Source: Aureobasidium sp. EXF-3400
Taxonomy: Eukaryota; Ascomycota; Dothideomycetes; Dothideales; Saccotheciaceae
Direction of reading: 5' to 3'
NCBI GenBank assembly: GCA_024195585.1
Contig: SWBL01000239.1
Coordinates: forward strand, 1-64,000
Length of the DNA stretch: 64,000 nt
Positions 21,998-34,438 of this stretch are shown here, piece after piece. Position numbers and translations under genes: made by a program. The notes under the pieces were generated by a model. The model was not told the origin of the DNA. It ran no database searches and was given only the letters and a program-made list of their open reading frames with translations. Each line of letters starts with the position of its first letter. The first letter of the stretch is position 1.

Positions 21998-24005
21998 TCA
22001 GATCAACAAGAAATCCCATCCCTTTTGTCTCATCACGTCTCTCCAGGAGATGCTTTGGTAGCTTCCCATTGTTGCCCCGCTGTCGATTAGCATCCAGATA
22101 TCCTTGAAGAGCTCACGGATGCGACCGAATGACCCAAAATTGGCCGCTTCTCCAAGTCGTTCACAGCGGCCTTGGAACATGCTGCGGAAGGATGATGTGG
22201 CTAGGGATACAGAGCCAACCACAAGTAATGGCCACACCAACGAGCGATCGTGTCCATCCGGTCCAGCCGGAATGAACTCCATGATACTACAGAAAGCGCT
22301 GACCAGACTGGTCACATTGTGGTCATCAAGGCGGAAGCCAGGAACCAGAGAGCAGAGGTAGATGCGAGCGGCATACATAAAAGCAGCCGTCACGTTGATG
22401 CTGAGCTGTTTGGGCTTAATAGCTCCAGTGCCAGAGAATGCACTCTTGACCGCACCAGGTCCTGGCTCGCAATAGCCAATACCGTGTCCGAGAAGTTTGA
22501 CGTAATCGCAAAGCACGAGATCATCCATGCCTTCCAGCTTGTGAGCCTCAAGGCATGCAATCTCTGAGATAAGGAACATGATGTTGTCCTCACAGCCCAT
22601 GAGCTCTGACAATCCAGCACTGCCTTTGCCGATGTTGAGGTCACGGTAAGTGTCGGCAAACCTGGGGTAGCGGCCGAGCATGGTCGCTCCGAGAATGTCA
22701 ATCCAAGCCGTGAGGGCCATGTTGAACGGGGGACGCGATGCGTCAACACATTGCATGGCACCTACGACGGTAGTAGGAAGCTCAAGTCGATCGACAAGAT
22801 CAGCAGCAGCCTGGAAGTGTTGGTGCCATGGGATATCGGGTATCGTATCTGTTGCCCTACCGACAGAACATTGGAAGAAGATCATGCCGAGGGTAGCTTC
22901 GAGGATTTGAGCATGATCCTTGTCTTCGTTTAAGGCAGCACAAAGCTCAGATATCGCTGCGTAGCGATGTCGTAGAATGTGCTCATCGATCTCTTCTGAG
23001 GGAAGGTTTTCAGTAGACTTCTTGTGGAGACCGGATACGCTCAGGCAGCAGTGAAGATAGCTCTTGTTGGTTTCAAGCGCAGGCAAGATGATATCCGAGC
23101 GTGTAGAACTGTGCTGGTTGGCATCAAGAATCGGGAAGATGAGCTTTGAAACCTTTTGAATAAAATGGTTGAGCAAAGGCTTGTCGACTTCGTCTACCTC
23201 AATGACAGTCTCGTGATTTGGTGCAGGTTTCTCATGAGGCAAGTCGAAAAAGTCAAAGTTGACGGGCTCTTCAGTGAAGGATTCTTGCTGCATCTCAAAG
23301 TAGTCTTGCTGAATCCAACTCTCTGGAGCGAAGCCGTGACAAGCGGATCCCATCGGTGGTGGCTGAAAGGTGCTGAAGGTTGAGATGGTTGAGTCTCGTC
23401 GAGTTGGAACATCATTGATGAAGATCTGGCGCTCAGTCTTGATGTCGACTTCATAGGGAGAAAGCATGGGATATGGGTGAGACATGAGTATCTCTGGAGG
23501 AGGCAGAGCAAAGTAGCCTTCTGGCGAGACTTGCTTGAAGTTGATCTCAGGAGCGTACGGCGTGCAGACAGATGGTGTTCGCGACGAAGGTTTCGAGTCG
23601 GAGAAGGTTTCAGTCTTGCATAGGCTTGGAGGCGGTGTGCTGGCATCCTTGGTCTTTTTGGCAGTCTGCGTCAACTTGATTCTTTCTTTGACCATTTCTT
23701 TCTGCTCTGCTCGTTTGGTTGTGTTGCTCCACCACATTGGACGCTTGTAAACACATGAGACACCCAGATGGCTGCATGCTTTGCAGCCAGGCTTTCCCTC
23801 ATCGCACTTCTTTCGACGTAGACGGCAAGTGTAACAGCCTGAGAATCCGGGGTGAGCAATGGACGTGCGTGACTCAGGAAATAAAAAATATAAGCTTACC
23901 TGTGCGCGAACGACGGTGCATCTTTGAAGCATTCGATTTTGCATCTTTCGAGGCAGCCATCTTGGAGGTGAGTCTGGAATTTGCTGGAGTGATTGACGAC
24001 GACAT
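21998..24005 (-). CDS. Zn2Cys6 transcription factor (fungal_trans_2 type)
   Basis: Exons 24005..23900 and 23838..21998 give 648 residues. The DNA-binding cluster is CYTCRLRRKKCDEGKPGC, then KAC and GVSC, i.e. C-x2-C-x6-C-x6-C-x2-C-x6-C at residues 37-64; the first intron lies one codon before the cluster and both sides rebuild RTGCYTC. A basic N terminus (MHRRSRTG) precedes it. After a Ser/Pro linker, residues from about 260 on are helical and resemble the C-terminal regulatory domain of the Pro1/UGA3-like group (LLNHFIQKVSKLIFPILDAN, then ISELCAALNE, AWIDILGATMLGR, ISEIACLEAHKLEG). It presumably binds CGG-type sites in the nucleus; targets are unknown. It is not next to a pathway it would obviously control. 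Confidence 0.92.
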
Positions 24006-26797
24006 GTCTGATCTATATGTACAGTTGATTATAAGGCAATCCAATCAAGTAGGAAGGTCGACTGAGGGCTGGTAGGGAACCAGGGGTCTGGGAAAGAAAG
24101 TAGTGGCGCAAAACGGGTCTTGATTAAACGATAGCGCAAGAGGAGCCTGGACCAGCCTGGCTAGTGGGGAAAGAGGGAGAGGAGCAAAAAAGAAGAGAGA
24201 AAAGCGTATTAAGTCGGCCTGCGATTGCTGGCTATGGTCAAGTGCAAGAGGAGACAAGTACCTTATATGCCCAAACGTGGAAGAATGGCACCAAATATCA
24301 CCGCATCTATTCTTAGACAGCTCAACAATGTGGGTTAATACTATGCCCAGAACCAGAGCTAATCATGCGATATGCAGGGCATCAGAACCTACGATTGGTT
24401 GTATGCATCTGAGTGGCACGGGACCGCCATGGGATCATCTAGTGGGGGAGAAGAGATCGGCCTCACGCTATTCTTGTGTGCCACCAAGAGTCATGACCGT
24501 CGGACAGACGGCGACATGGTGCGTTGAGCCGCATGGTTGTACAATGCATATGCAATCTGATTATGGCCGGAAGAATTGACGAATCTTGGGGACTTCGGAT
24601 GAGATCTGGAGATATCCAATCGAACCATGAGGACTCTTCTCTCTTCGTTGGTTTGTCGAAAAGCGTTGCGGAAGGCAAGCAACAAAGTCGAGTCGTTTTG
24701 ACAGAAGTTAGTTCAGACCAATGGACAAGGATAGATGCGTCTTTCGCAGGAACAGACTTTGACTTGACAGCTCGAGTCGAAAGGGTTCCGTGTCGATCCC
24801 CGCTTGCGATGAGCCGCGAGAACTCAACGTCAAAGCGTTCGAGGACCGGCAAATCCTTTGGGCTTCATTGCACTATTGCTAGAGTATGGAAATGTCGTGA
24901 GGCCTGATCAACATTGCATCTCCCGACCGATAGATGTCCCGGTTTCTGTATTCGAACACAATAACGCTGAAAGATGCGTGCGCATGGCAGTACATCAGAG
25001 TTGTTGGTACTCGATTGATTGTGTTTTGCTTGGACGGCGGTGAAGCAGGGAACCCTTCCGGATGAGAGCAGTGCATGCGGACTTGTCCAGGGTCCTCGAC
25101 CTCTGCTTGATTCGCTTACAAAGTTGGAATGTGCAAGTTGCGGCGACCCGCCCACGCGCTTGTTTAGCATGGCTGCAGAGTGAGGATGCAACGAGTGGTG
25201 GGGACTCGCTGGTGAATGTGACGAGGTGTGGAGGATGTGCAGCGGAGGTGTGATTCATGTGCTGGCGCGCTAATATCCCGGCCCTGGTTGACCAATCGGA
25301 CACCACTCGGCAGAAGCGGCCGTTGTGTCTGGCTGCTTCGGACACGGCATCGGGCCTCCCCGTCCTGATTGAACCCTGTTTTGTCGACACGACACGGCAG
25401 GCGCTGCTGACTCTCCTGCCACACCACGCACATTTTCACGAACATCATGCAGGAACGTCCATCTCTCAAGCCTAAATCTCATCAAACGATATGTGACCTG
25501 CCTTTCGCTCTGGTCGAGTTTCCGACAATTTGGTTCAGTTCGAATCTGTATTGACTCCAGTGCTTGAATCAATCCTTGCCAACATGAAGTTTGCATACGC
25601 CTATGTGGTGCGGACCAGACGCCTATCACCCTCGGATGACCGTAAATATCCTATTCTGTTAGGGCGGTTCATGCTGTCGACCAACTCGCCAACCAGCACT
25701 GGATATCCCGGCTTCCTGCTTTCATTGGTTTCCAGCATCCGTACTGGCTTTTGCCGTCAAGTCACACGCTCTTCCCCGTCAAAGACTCGGCCTCCCGCCG
25801 GCCATCCATTATCTTGCTTCTCGACTACTGACACTGCCTGTTCTGTTGAAATCGATCTTATCAGCGAATCTCGTTAGCCGGACTCGCCCGACAGACGTCA
25901 GTCCTGACCAAAAAAGGCGAGCTCGACAGGGCGGCTAAACGGATCTTGAGCCTCCGTTCGTTGACCACACCGCTCGTGTCGATACTGCACAGAACGTGTG
26001 CTGTCGCTCTGCCCTTGCATTGTGACCATGTGCAACGCTTACCAGGTTTTCTCAACAGCGTGATCGCTGCAATGTTTGCTGTCCATGAAGACCTTAGTGC
26101 ATATTGCTCTGCGTGTCTGGCGGGGTAGTGTGTGTAACGTACTAGTCCAATATCCAGAATTGCTTGGAGAACACAGCATATGTCTCATTTCGTGGCTAAC
26201 CTTTCCGATGCAGTCCAGAATTGACTCATCTAATCTGCGCGCGATCAAAACTTGACCTTCATTCCTGAGCCAATCAAGCTTTGCATATCTTTGCAGATGC
26301 GCCGTAAGTTCTCATCACGCCCACCACCACGACGGCTTGCTGCATGTTCAATGGCGTCCAATGGACAATGTCAAACTCGAAACTGTCTTGGGTTACATGT
26401 GTAATCTATCAAATCTGCAGGCACAGCGAGACCGCCTGTCCAACCGCTCCATTTCCGTTAACGCCTGTTGATCCCGCCGCCATGGCTGGTCACACTTTCG
26501 CTACGCACATAGGAGGATACGGCAGCATGGTGTACCCTCCCATTCACGCAACGGCTATCTTTACAAAAGCCTACGATATTGCTGCCGCGCGAAGACCCGG
26601 ATTCTCAGTCTCGTTGCCGTCTCTTCGTGTCACGAAACTAAACGTTATAGAATATCTCACTGGCAACGGTGTCGACTCTCGTTGCATCTGCATTTTTGCC
26701 TGTCTCTTTGCTTGTTGTTTATCCTTGCTTTGACCATCATGGTAGGTGATATGCATTATTCCGGGTCCAAGACATTGGCTGACTAGTCAAGCTGGCC
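24006..26797. other. Gap: 2.8 kb without a supported gene
   Basis: The longest stretch I read and could not assign apart from the 12-15.4 kb gap. One frame, 26482..26733, starts in a strong context (GCCGCCATGGCTGG) and would encode 83 residues ending in a hydrophobic Cys-rich tail (CICIFACLFACCLSLL); it may be an upstream frame in the leader of the next gene. No RNA genes or repeats recognised. Confidence 0.35.
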
Positions 26798-29217
26798 ATG
26801 ACAAACGCCGTTCACGTGGGTTCTCAGAACTCAGAATCCCAGACACTGAGAACACCCTTCTCGACCCCTTCCAAGACATCATATGCTCGACCATTATCGG
26901 AAACAACCGAGTTCTATGAGACTGACTTGGAGGATGATGAAAGTCTATTCGAAGAAAACTCACCCAAACCTAGCTTCGGCTCAGTAAGTAACGTCCTATC
27001 GCTTCAAAACAATTTGTATTGACATCACCACAGTTCGATAGCAGGAGAAGGAGTGAAACGACAATTTCATCTTTCGAAGAGGCCTTGACGCCTCGCTCTG
27101 ATGTACATTTTGACCGAAATGGACCGTTCTCGTTTCATGAAAAGCCAGTTGAAGGACCAAAAGGTCCTCATCTCTTCCGTGCTTCTCACTTGTCTGCCGA
27201 ATCTGCTTTCGACTATGCTCTACAAATGTCTCCACTCCTTCCGATCACCATGGAGCTGCCACCCAAAGCTGATTCCATCACTCCTCAAGAGTTTGCCTTT
27301 TCACCTCAAGACTTGTATGTTCCAGGTCTTGATGCAGTGCTCCAATCCCCTTCTCTATATAGTGTGGAGAGATGGTCAACAGAGGATGTCTTGAACTGGA
27401 TGCTTGAGACTGGACTACCTCATGAGGTCGTCGACAAGTTCGAGAAACACGACATCAACGGAACAATTCTGATGGAACTCAAGTTTGAGAACCTGAAGGA
27501 GCTTGAAATTGAGTCTTTTGGTAAGCGTCATCAACTCTGGAACGCTATACAGAACCTCAAAGGTGGTGAACGTGGCCCAAGCCCTGTACCTACTCCGTTT
27601 CAAGACATCTCTCGACCTCCGACCAACATCAGATCAAGGTCAGATGGCGACATTCCCCGAGACATGTTGCCTTCTCTGTTACTGGAAGACGACACAACAC
27701 CAGTCACTCCCGTCCGCCACAAGAAGCGCCGTGGTCGAAAGAATCGTCAACACGATGATATCATCACTCCTGCAGAGTCTGTCTCCATTGTTGCCATTGA
27801 ACAGCTGATGCCCAGAGAGCACAACTGTGCCAAGGGTGAGAATTGTTCCAAATGGCGCAAGCAACAAAGGTTGTTCGCTCGCATCCGAGAGCAGCAAGGG
27901 TATCCTATCAGTCCAGAGCATGGCGGTCATATCCTCATCACAGGTGATCCCGGTAATGTCGCCACTGCTTACAAAGTCGTGGACAACGTGTACCGCCAGC
28001 AGGAGACCTCGCCTCACACCGCGACTCAAGCATCACGACCTGTTTCGGAGAACATGCCGCCGTCCATCGTGGCTTCCTCCGATCTTCTTGGTCCCGGTCA
28101 GCTTCCTGCATTCGCACTTCACGAAAACATGCTGGCTCGGCTCCAGATCAGAGACCCTCAGGAGAATGTAAAACAGTTCCTCAACTTCCAGCATGTTGGC
28201 CAGCCGCAAGTAGAAGCTCCCCCCACGCCTCCTATCGACACTTTCCCTGGAAATGGGTTTGAGATGTTCCCTACCACGCATCAACAAGCTTATCCCTCTC
28301 TGCAGCGCCCATCGTTGACTCAGGAACCACACGAGAACCTGAAGCACTTGCCCAAGTTGTCTATCCCTCGCTCTGCTAGTGCCAACCCTTGGCTGGGCAA
28401 GCCAAATGTCTTTTCTCCTGCAGACACCGTCATGTCTCCCTGTCGCAGCGCAACCGTTTCTCCTGGAAGCAACCACATCTACCGCTATGGCACCCCAGCC
28501 TCAGAGATGGACGTGCCTGTTACTGCCGTCCCCATCGGTCCCATCTCCCGCGATACCAGCCAGTCCGTACCACCCAACATGCAATACCGCTCGCACAGCC
28601 GCCCTACCTTCCACCGCCAAACCTCCTCCCAACTCCCCGCCCTCGACGAGAACACTGTCTTCTCCCCTGTTACCGCCATCCAACGTACCCCCAGCAAACT
28701 CGTCCATGTGGTCGACAAGGACAAGCAAAAGGAGATGAAGAAGGCACACATGCAAGCCACCTACGGCAGCGCCATCTCCCACACCGGCTACATGAAGAAG
28801 CGCAAGAACAAACTCTTGCACCACGAATGGCAGAACGCACACTTCCGTCTCCAAGGCACACAGTTGGCCATGCATGAGAACAACCGTCTGTCAGCCATCA
28901 TGCTGGACAGTATCAACGTTGATGACTATTCAGTCGCTTGTGCATCTCTGCCATCCAACAACAAGATCACTGCTGCGCTGAAGACACTCAAGCTTGGTGG
29001 TGGTGACAAGAAAGGCGATGCTGTTGCTGGGGCTTTTGCCTTTCAACTTGTTCCCAGTGCTGGAGACAGGGTCAAGTTGGCGAGTGGAAAGACCCACCAC
29101 TTTGCTGTTGGCAATAGCAGTGAGAGGATTGATTGGATGAGGGAGTTGATGCTGGCGAAAGCGTTGAGACAGAAGCATAGTGGCTTTGATGTTGAGCATA
29201 ATGGTGAAAAAGCTTGA
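26798..29217 (+). CDS. SAM and PH domain protein
   Basis: Exons 26798..26983 and 27034..29217 give 789 residues. The N terminus is acidic and disordered. A SAM domain runs from about residue 173 to 238 (VERWSTEDVLNWMLETGLP ... FGKRHQLWNAIQNLKGG). A middle region contains KKRRGRKNRQ and a Cys/His patch HNCAKGENCSKWRKQQR, then a long Ser/Pro linker. The C terminus, about 644-770, is a PH domain (HTGYMKKRKNKLLHHEWQ, then FRLQGTQLAMHEN, FAFQLVP, HHFAVGNSSERIDWMRELM). Such proteins act at the cortex in fungi, linking a self-associating SAM domain to phosphoinositide or protein binding; Boi1/Boi2 are comparable in domain type but also carry SH3. Partner not inferable. Confidence 0.88.
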
Positions 29218-30622
29218 GTGGGTGTTCAGAGAAAGCAACGATCGTGGGTGATGAAGGTGGCTCAATACAATTCCCGGCGAAGGACATTGATGGCGAAACT
29301 TGAAAAGACTAGAAAAGAGATGAGAAACAAAACAACACGGCAAGACTGGACTACGGCTCGACTTTGATACCCCCTATGGCATGATTTAGCTCTATATATC
29401 TCTTCCTTGTTTCCTTATTTGCTGGGTTTCTCGGTTTTGGTCTCTGTATCTCATATTCCCATCACCCTCCTTCCTCATTACGATAAGACAACATGATATT
29501 GGAAACATATATTACATAGTTCATGACAAAAGAACATAATACACTCGTTCATCTCCATATACGTATACATTTCGTTCCGGCTTCTTTCTCGAAACCACAC
29601 AGACATGGAATTGGATAGTACTTTGCATTTTACCTATGGGAGTACACACACCCTGACCATTTTTTTCTTAACTTTTCATGCAATGTGCATTCGTCGGAAT
29701 CCTCATATGGTATTCTCTTTCTGAGTCTTGTCTTCTTATCCTAACATTCGCGAGTCCTGTTGTATGTGGCAGTTTCCAGAATTGTACATAGGCTATTTTA
29801 TCCAAATGCGAATTGAATTCTTTCAAGATGATGGTCGTTGGGATATGAGTGGAGAGAAGTGATCTTGATCATGGACGTTCGAACAATGTTACGGAATTAA
29901 GGGTATACGAGGTTGAGAAAATCCTCGCTCTACTGCTCTATCAAGCAAGATCTAAGTTGATTCACTGTATCAATTCAGTGCAAGGGTGTATTGGAGAGAA
30001 AGCAAAGTCCAGAATGCTCGTTGGTCAAAAGTCTTGGGACTCAAAGTCGAAGCAGAGAGCAATGCGTCAAATTACTTGATCGCTTGGCGCTCTCGAAGCG
30101 AAATCTTCGAACAACTTTTGTTCGTCACGCAGAGCCTGCTTTTTCTCTTCTACAACATCATCAACAACAACTCTTGTACTTCCATGTCTGCCTTTGGTGT
30201 GCTCGGCGCATTCCTCTGCGTTCTCTACTTTGGAGCGCAGTGATGCATCTGCCGTTCACCTTCAGCAACCTTCAGCTCAGCATCTTCGCGCAGCTTGGAA
30301 GCAAGAGTCGAGAGAGATTGATACACCACGATTTGCCTGTGGGAGGGCTTTTTCAATGCCTTGCTCGCTAACTTAATTTATATTAGTGGAAGATTGATAT
30401 CTTGTAGCAATACGGGATAGGCGAAATAAGCAGCGCCTTTGTCTTCTCCACCCTTATGCATCAAATCATGATGAGCAAGGACTATGATAGACATACAGAT
30501 ATAGACTCATAGATACATTTCAATGATACTTTATCTACTCTTGACTTCGATATGAGTGAGGGCTGTGATGTGATGGTCAGGGATGTGTGATTATGTCTAT
30601 GTATTTGATACAGCAGCTTTTC
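29218..30622. other. Gap between convergent genes
   Basis: T-rich 3' flank of the SAM-PH gene to about 29800, then AT-rich DNA with only chance-sized frames up to the riboflavin synthase stop codon. Nothing recognised. Confidence 0.4.
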
Positions 30623-31402
30623 CTATGCCTTTTGCAGCTTTGCCAACTTCTCATCCACGATCCTGCTCACTATCTTTTCCAAGATGGCAGGTTCGTTACC
30701 ACCTTTACTGCCTTCGAAGTATCCAACCACACTCTTCTCGACATACTTGCCCACGCAATCAACTTCCACATTGACGGTATCTCCCTTTTGCTTATTGCCC
30801 ATAACCACCTTTTCTTGTGTGTAGTTGATCATCATGATTTCAAACCATGCTGCTTCATCGTCGACGGCTGTGATGGTGAGAGATGCACCGTCTAGTGTCA
30901 CATATCCCTTTTCCACAATATAGCGGAGGACCTCCTTGTCTCGCGGTGCCATGCGGAAGACCTTGGCCTCATTGTCTGGCGTCACCGACACAATCTCGGC
31001 AATGGTGTCTACATGTCCCTGCACAAAATGACCTCCCATCCTCGTGTGTGCAGAAACAGCGCGTTCGAGATTGACTTTGCTGCCTTGGGTGAGGGCACCC
31101 AGATTCGTGCGGCGGAGGGTTTCGGGAGCAGCGCCGATTTTGAAGGAGGAAGAGGTGAATTCGGTTACGGTGAGGCAGGTGCCGTTTACTGAGATGGAGT
31201 CGCCGAGGACGCAGTCGCCGAGGATTGCAGAACAGTCTGAGATTGTCATTGTGGTGCCGCCGCCGGATGTGGCATCTTGGGGGAGGAGCTCCGAGACGGC
31301 TGGTGGGGTGTGTTAGTGACTTGACTTGGTGGATGTTGTGGGCGAGAGAAGGGCAGGGGGGAGATGCGCACTGCCTAGGGTTTCGACGATGCCGGTGAAC
31401 AT
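30623..31402 (-). CDS. RIB5: Riboflavin synthase, alpha chain
   Basis: Exons 31402..31372 (31 bases) and 31299..30623 give 235 residues. It dismutates two 6,7-dimethyl-8-ribityllumazine to riboflavin, the last step of vitamin B2 synthesis. The family start MFTGIVETLGT is assembled across the intron. The two lumazine-binding halves are visible: DSISVNGTCLTVTEF with NLERA and GGHFVQGHVDT, and YVTLDGASLTITAV with NVEVDCVGKYVEK. Length is normal. It faces the small hypothetical gene at 31745 over 342 bases. Confidence 0.96.
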
Positions 31403-31744
31403 GATGGGCGATGTGTGACTTGGAAGACTGGTAGAGAGAGCGTGAGAGGGCGAGAGATGGTATGACAGTGACTCAATTGTTTCCTCTCACATGAACATGT
31501 CATCAACGGGCATCCAAGCTTCACCCAAACTCGCCAAAAGATGCCCCGAGAGGCAGCTCCAGCTCAATTTCAGGGTCCATCAATCAATTCTCCCAGCCAT
31601 GCGTGCAACCACCTCAAGACCGCACTCAATGTCGTGGGGTTTCCCATCCATCAATCGTCCAGTCACTCTCTAGTCTTGCTCTCATCACGCACATTTCATC
31701 ACACGTGCAGAATCAATTCCCTAACTAGTGGAAGCAATCACACA
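31403..31744. promoter_or_regulatory. Divergent promoter RIB5 / small hypothetical gene
   Basis: 342 bases between divergent starts. Contains CACACATTTCATCACACGTGCAG-like sequence with a CACGTG E-box at 31703-31708, a possible site for bHLH factors. Confidence 0.4.
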
Positions 31745-32227
31745 ATGAGCTTCTTCGGCGGCCCCTCATCTCACCGCTCCTCCACATCGCGACCATCACA
31801 CTCGAGAGCCAAAGCTACATTTCCACGCGCACCATCTTCAACAGCCTCGTTCTTCTCACGCAACGGTGGCTCTTCATCATACTACAAACGACGACCTCGC
31901 GATGGCTATATTCAGAGTCTGATATACAAACTCAAGCGCTTGATACGCGATCTCTGGGATTATGCACAACGACATCCCTTCAAAGCTTTTATGGCAGTGG
32001 TTGTGCCATTGATCAGTGCAGGTGGAGCATTGCATGAGGTGCTCAAGCAGTTTGGGGTTCGGATCCCTTTTGGACTTGATGGGATGTTTGCAACGAGGGG
32101 TGGTTCTTACGGATCTAGTCGCTATGATGCTTACGACGGTTACGGAAATGGTGTTGGAAGTGTGTTTGGCGGCGGTGGTATGGATACTGTGGGCAGTTTG
32201 ATGAAGGTTGCGCGGGTCTTCATGTGA
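31745..32227 (+). CDS. Small hypothetical membrane-associated protein
   Basis: Single exon, 160 residues, starting MSFFGGPSSHRSSTSRPSHS. The N-terminal 50 residues are Ser/Arg-rich and disordered; a basic amphipathic stretch (YIQSLIYKLKRLIRDLWDYAQRH) leads into one hydrophobic helix (FKAFMAVVVPLISAGGAL); the C terminus is Gly/Tyr-rich (RGGSYGSSRYDAYDGYGNG). I do not recognise it. The frame is open for 68 codons upstream, but that part overlaps the leader and lacks protein-like composition. Confidence 0.65.
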   Translation: MSFFGGPSSHRSSTSRPSHSRAKATFPRAPSSTASFFSRNGGSSSYYKRRPRDGYIQSLIYKLKRLIRDLWDYAQRHPFKAFMAVVVPLISAGGALHEVLKQFGVRIPFGLDGMFATRGGSYGSSRYDAYDGYGNGVGSVFGGGGMDTVGSLMKVARVFM

Positions 32228-32725
32228 GCATTGACATAGTGTGAATTGATGATTGAATTGATGACTCTATGCTGAAAGATGAAACTGATGCAAGAGACGA
32301 GACCGTTCGTGGTTGCTGACCAAGGAGAGTTTAGTGGTGGCCAAGCAGAATGACAGACAAGATCTAGGCAAGGCAAAGCGAGTCGACAACGACATGCCTG
32401 AAGCCAATCTCACATTCGACGGCAAGCTTCGTGGAGATGTGAGATCTGGATGCGCCAGATTGCGAGCCAGAATGCAAGTCGTCAGGGATCGGTGGCAACA
32501 GGAACAGACCGGGAAGCAGCGGCCGTCGACCCTCGGCACAAGCGTCGCCAGCCCGGTCTCGAAATCATCATACGCACGCTGATTGGCCAGATCCAGAGAG
32601 TGCTCTGGGGCAAAGAGAAGTGCCAGACGCAACTGCCACCAACACAGACATTCACATAGACACTTCCTCCTTCCCCGTCTTCATCTCCACTCCACATCTT
32701 CCTCACACACACACATACCGCCATC
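32228..32725 (+). promoter_or_regulatory. Gap: promoter of SDH2
   Basis: 500 bases; the last 100 are C/T- and CA-rich (CACACACACA just before the start), a typical leader. No gene recognised. Confidence 0.45.
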
Positions 32726-33735
32726 ATGTCGCTCAGAATGGCCACCTCGCGCATTGCGCCTCGCCTCATGTTCCGCCGCTCCATGGCCACCACCGTCGAG
32801 TCGAGCAAGGGCCCTCTCGCCGGCGGCACCGAGGCCATCAGTGCCTCGCGCCCCGTTCTCTCGCCCAAGGAGACCTCGACCGTCAAGGAGCCCCAAAAGG
32901 ATCAGGACAGCAAGATCAAGACTTTCCACGTCTACAGATGGAACCCCGATGCTCCCAGCGACAAGCCCCGCATGCAGAGCTACACCCTTGACCTCAACAA
33001 GACCGGTCCCATGATGCTGGATGCTCTGATCAGAATCAAGAACGAGCTGGACCCTACTCTTACTTTCCGCCGATCCTGCAGAGAGGGTATCTGCGGTTCC
33101 TGCGCCATGAACATTGACGGTGTCAACACTCTTGCCTGCTTGTGTATGTTCCAACCACTCTCTCACTACCCTCAAGGTCACAGCCACTAACACACTTACA
33201 GGCCGTATCCCCACCGACACCAAGGCCGAGTCCCGCATCTACCCCCTTCCTCACACCTACGTCGTCAAGGACCTCGTTCCCGATCTTACCCAGTTCTACA
33301 AGCAGTACAAGTCCATCAAGCCCTTCTTGCAGCGTGAGACCGCTCCTGAGGACGTGAGTTTTGCATCCATACTCTTATTAGCAACCACCTCCATACTAAC
33401 ACATTGACCAGGGCCGCGAGTACCGCCAATCCCCTGCTGAGCGCCGCAAGCTCGACGGTCTGTACGAGTGCATTCTCTGCGCCTGCTGCAGCACTTCTTG
33501 CCCTTCATACTGGTGGAACTCGGAGGAGTACCTCGGTCCCGCCATCCTCCTCCAGTCCTACCGCTGGATCGCCGACTCGCGTGACGAGAGAACCGCCACT
33601 CGCCAGGACGCCCTCAACAACTCCATGTCCCTGTACCGCTGCCACACCATCCTGAACTGCTCCAGGACATGTCCCAAGGGTCTCAACCCTGCTCTCGCCA
33701 TTGCCGAGCTCAAGAAGTCCATGGCCTTCACCTAA
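32726..33735 (+). CDS. SDH2: Succinate dehydrogenase iron-sulfur subunit
   Basis: Exons 32726..33143, 33202..33353 and 33412..33735 give 297 residues. It carries electrons from the flavoprotein to ubiquinone in complex II of the inner mitochondrial membrane. The N terminus ([20 protein letters not shown]) is an Arg-rich presequence. The [2Fe-2S] ligands are in [12 protein letters not shown] and the later LAC (spanning the first intron), the [4Fe-4S] and [3Fe-4S] ligands in [12 protein letters not shown] and [14 protein letters not shown]. The [12 protein letters not shown] block of the quinone site is intact. Splice junctions restore ACLCRIPTD and ETAPEDGREYRQ. Confidence 0.98.
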
Positions 33736-34438
33736 AGCCTGTAAATCTTCTTGCATGACCTAAAATTCTATTTTCCTTTTCGTCCAACGGTGTACATTTT
33801 CTGGAGCGACGGTAACCCAATTGTTTTCTCGATCTTTCTTCATTCTCAGTCATGGAGAGGTAGATATCATATGCTATCAGGCATTCATCCCTTTCACATC
33901 GACCTTTGTTCTTGTACATTGTAATCAGCTTTGCACCAAGAATGAAAACCACAATAACATCAGTTTAAACCCATACTGTCTTCTCCCTGATGCTCTGTGT
34001 TCATTCAACATTTGCCCTGGATTGGGCGTTGAAGACGATGTCTAGCATGTCCCACGATTGTAGAGTTAGTCGCATGCTCAGCCCTTCTTGCTATGGGTAT
34101 AGTGCGTAGACATAACATATGATACAACTTCTTACAAATGCAAAAACCACGACTTGGGAGAAAAGGATCGAATTGTGTCACAAAAGGGCTGGTAAGCAAG
34201 CATGAGAAACCATTCCAAATTTTGTTCGCTCCCACTCGCCCTGCTATCGTTAGAATCGTGAACGTATCTATCATTAAAGTCGTTGACAAAAGCCACCCTT
34301 CCTTCCTTCCTTTCCCATTCTTTCTTCCGTTTTCCTTTCGCCTGTCCTCACACTTCGTCTTTCCTTCCTCTCTTATCCGATATTCATGTCTTTGTCATGA
34401 TTGCCTTGCGACCTTTACGATCCTGAGATCTGCAATCC
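33736..34438. other. Gap between convergent SDH2 and zinc-cluster gene
   Basis: Non-coding 3' flanks. A T/C-rich run (TTCCTTCCTTTCC) lies at 34300-34370. Nothing recognised. Confidence 0.45.

Noticed and set aside
32681..33238. 185-codon open frame antisense to SDH2
   Set aside because: Shadow of SDH2 exon 1; no family features.
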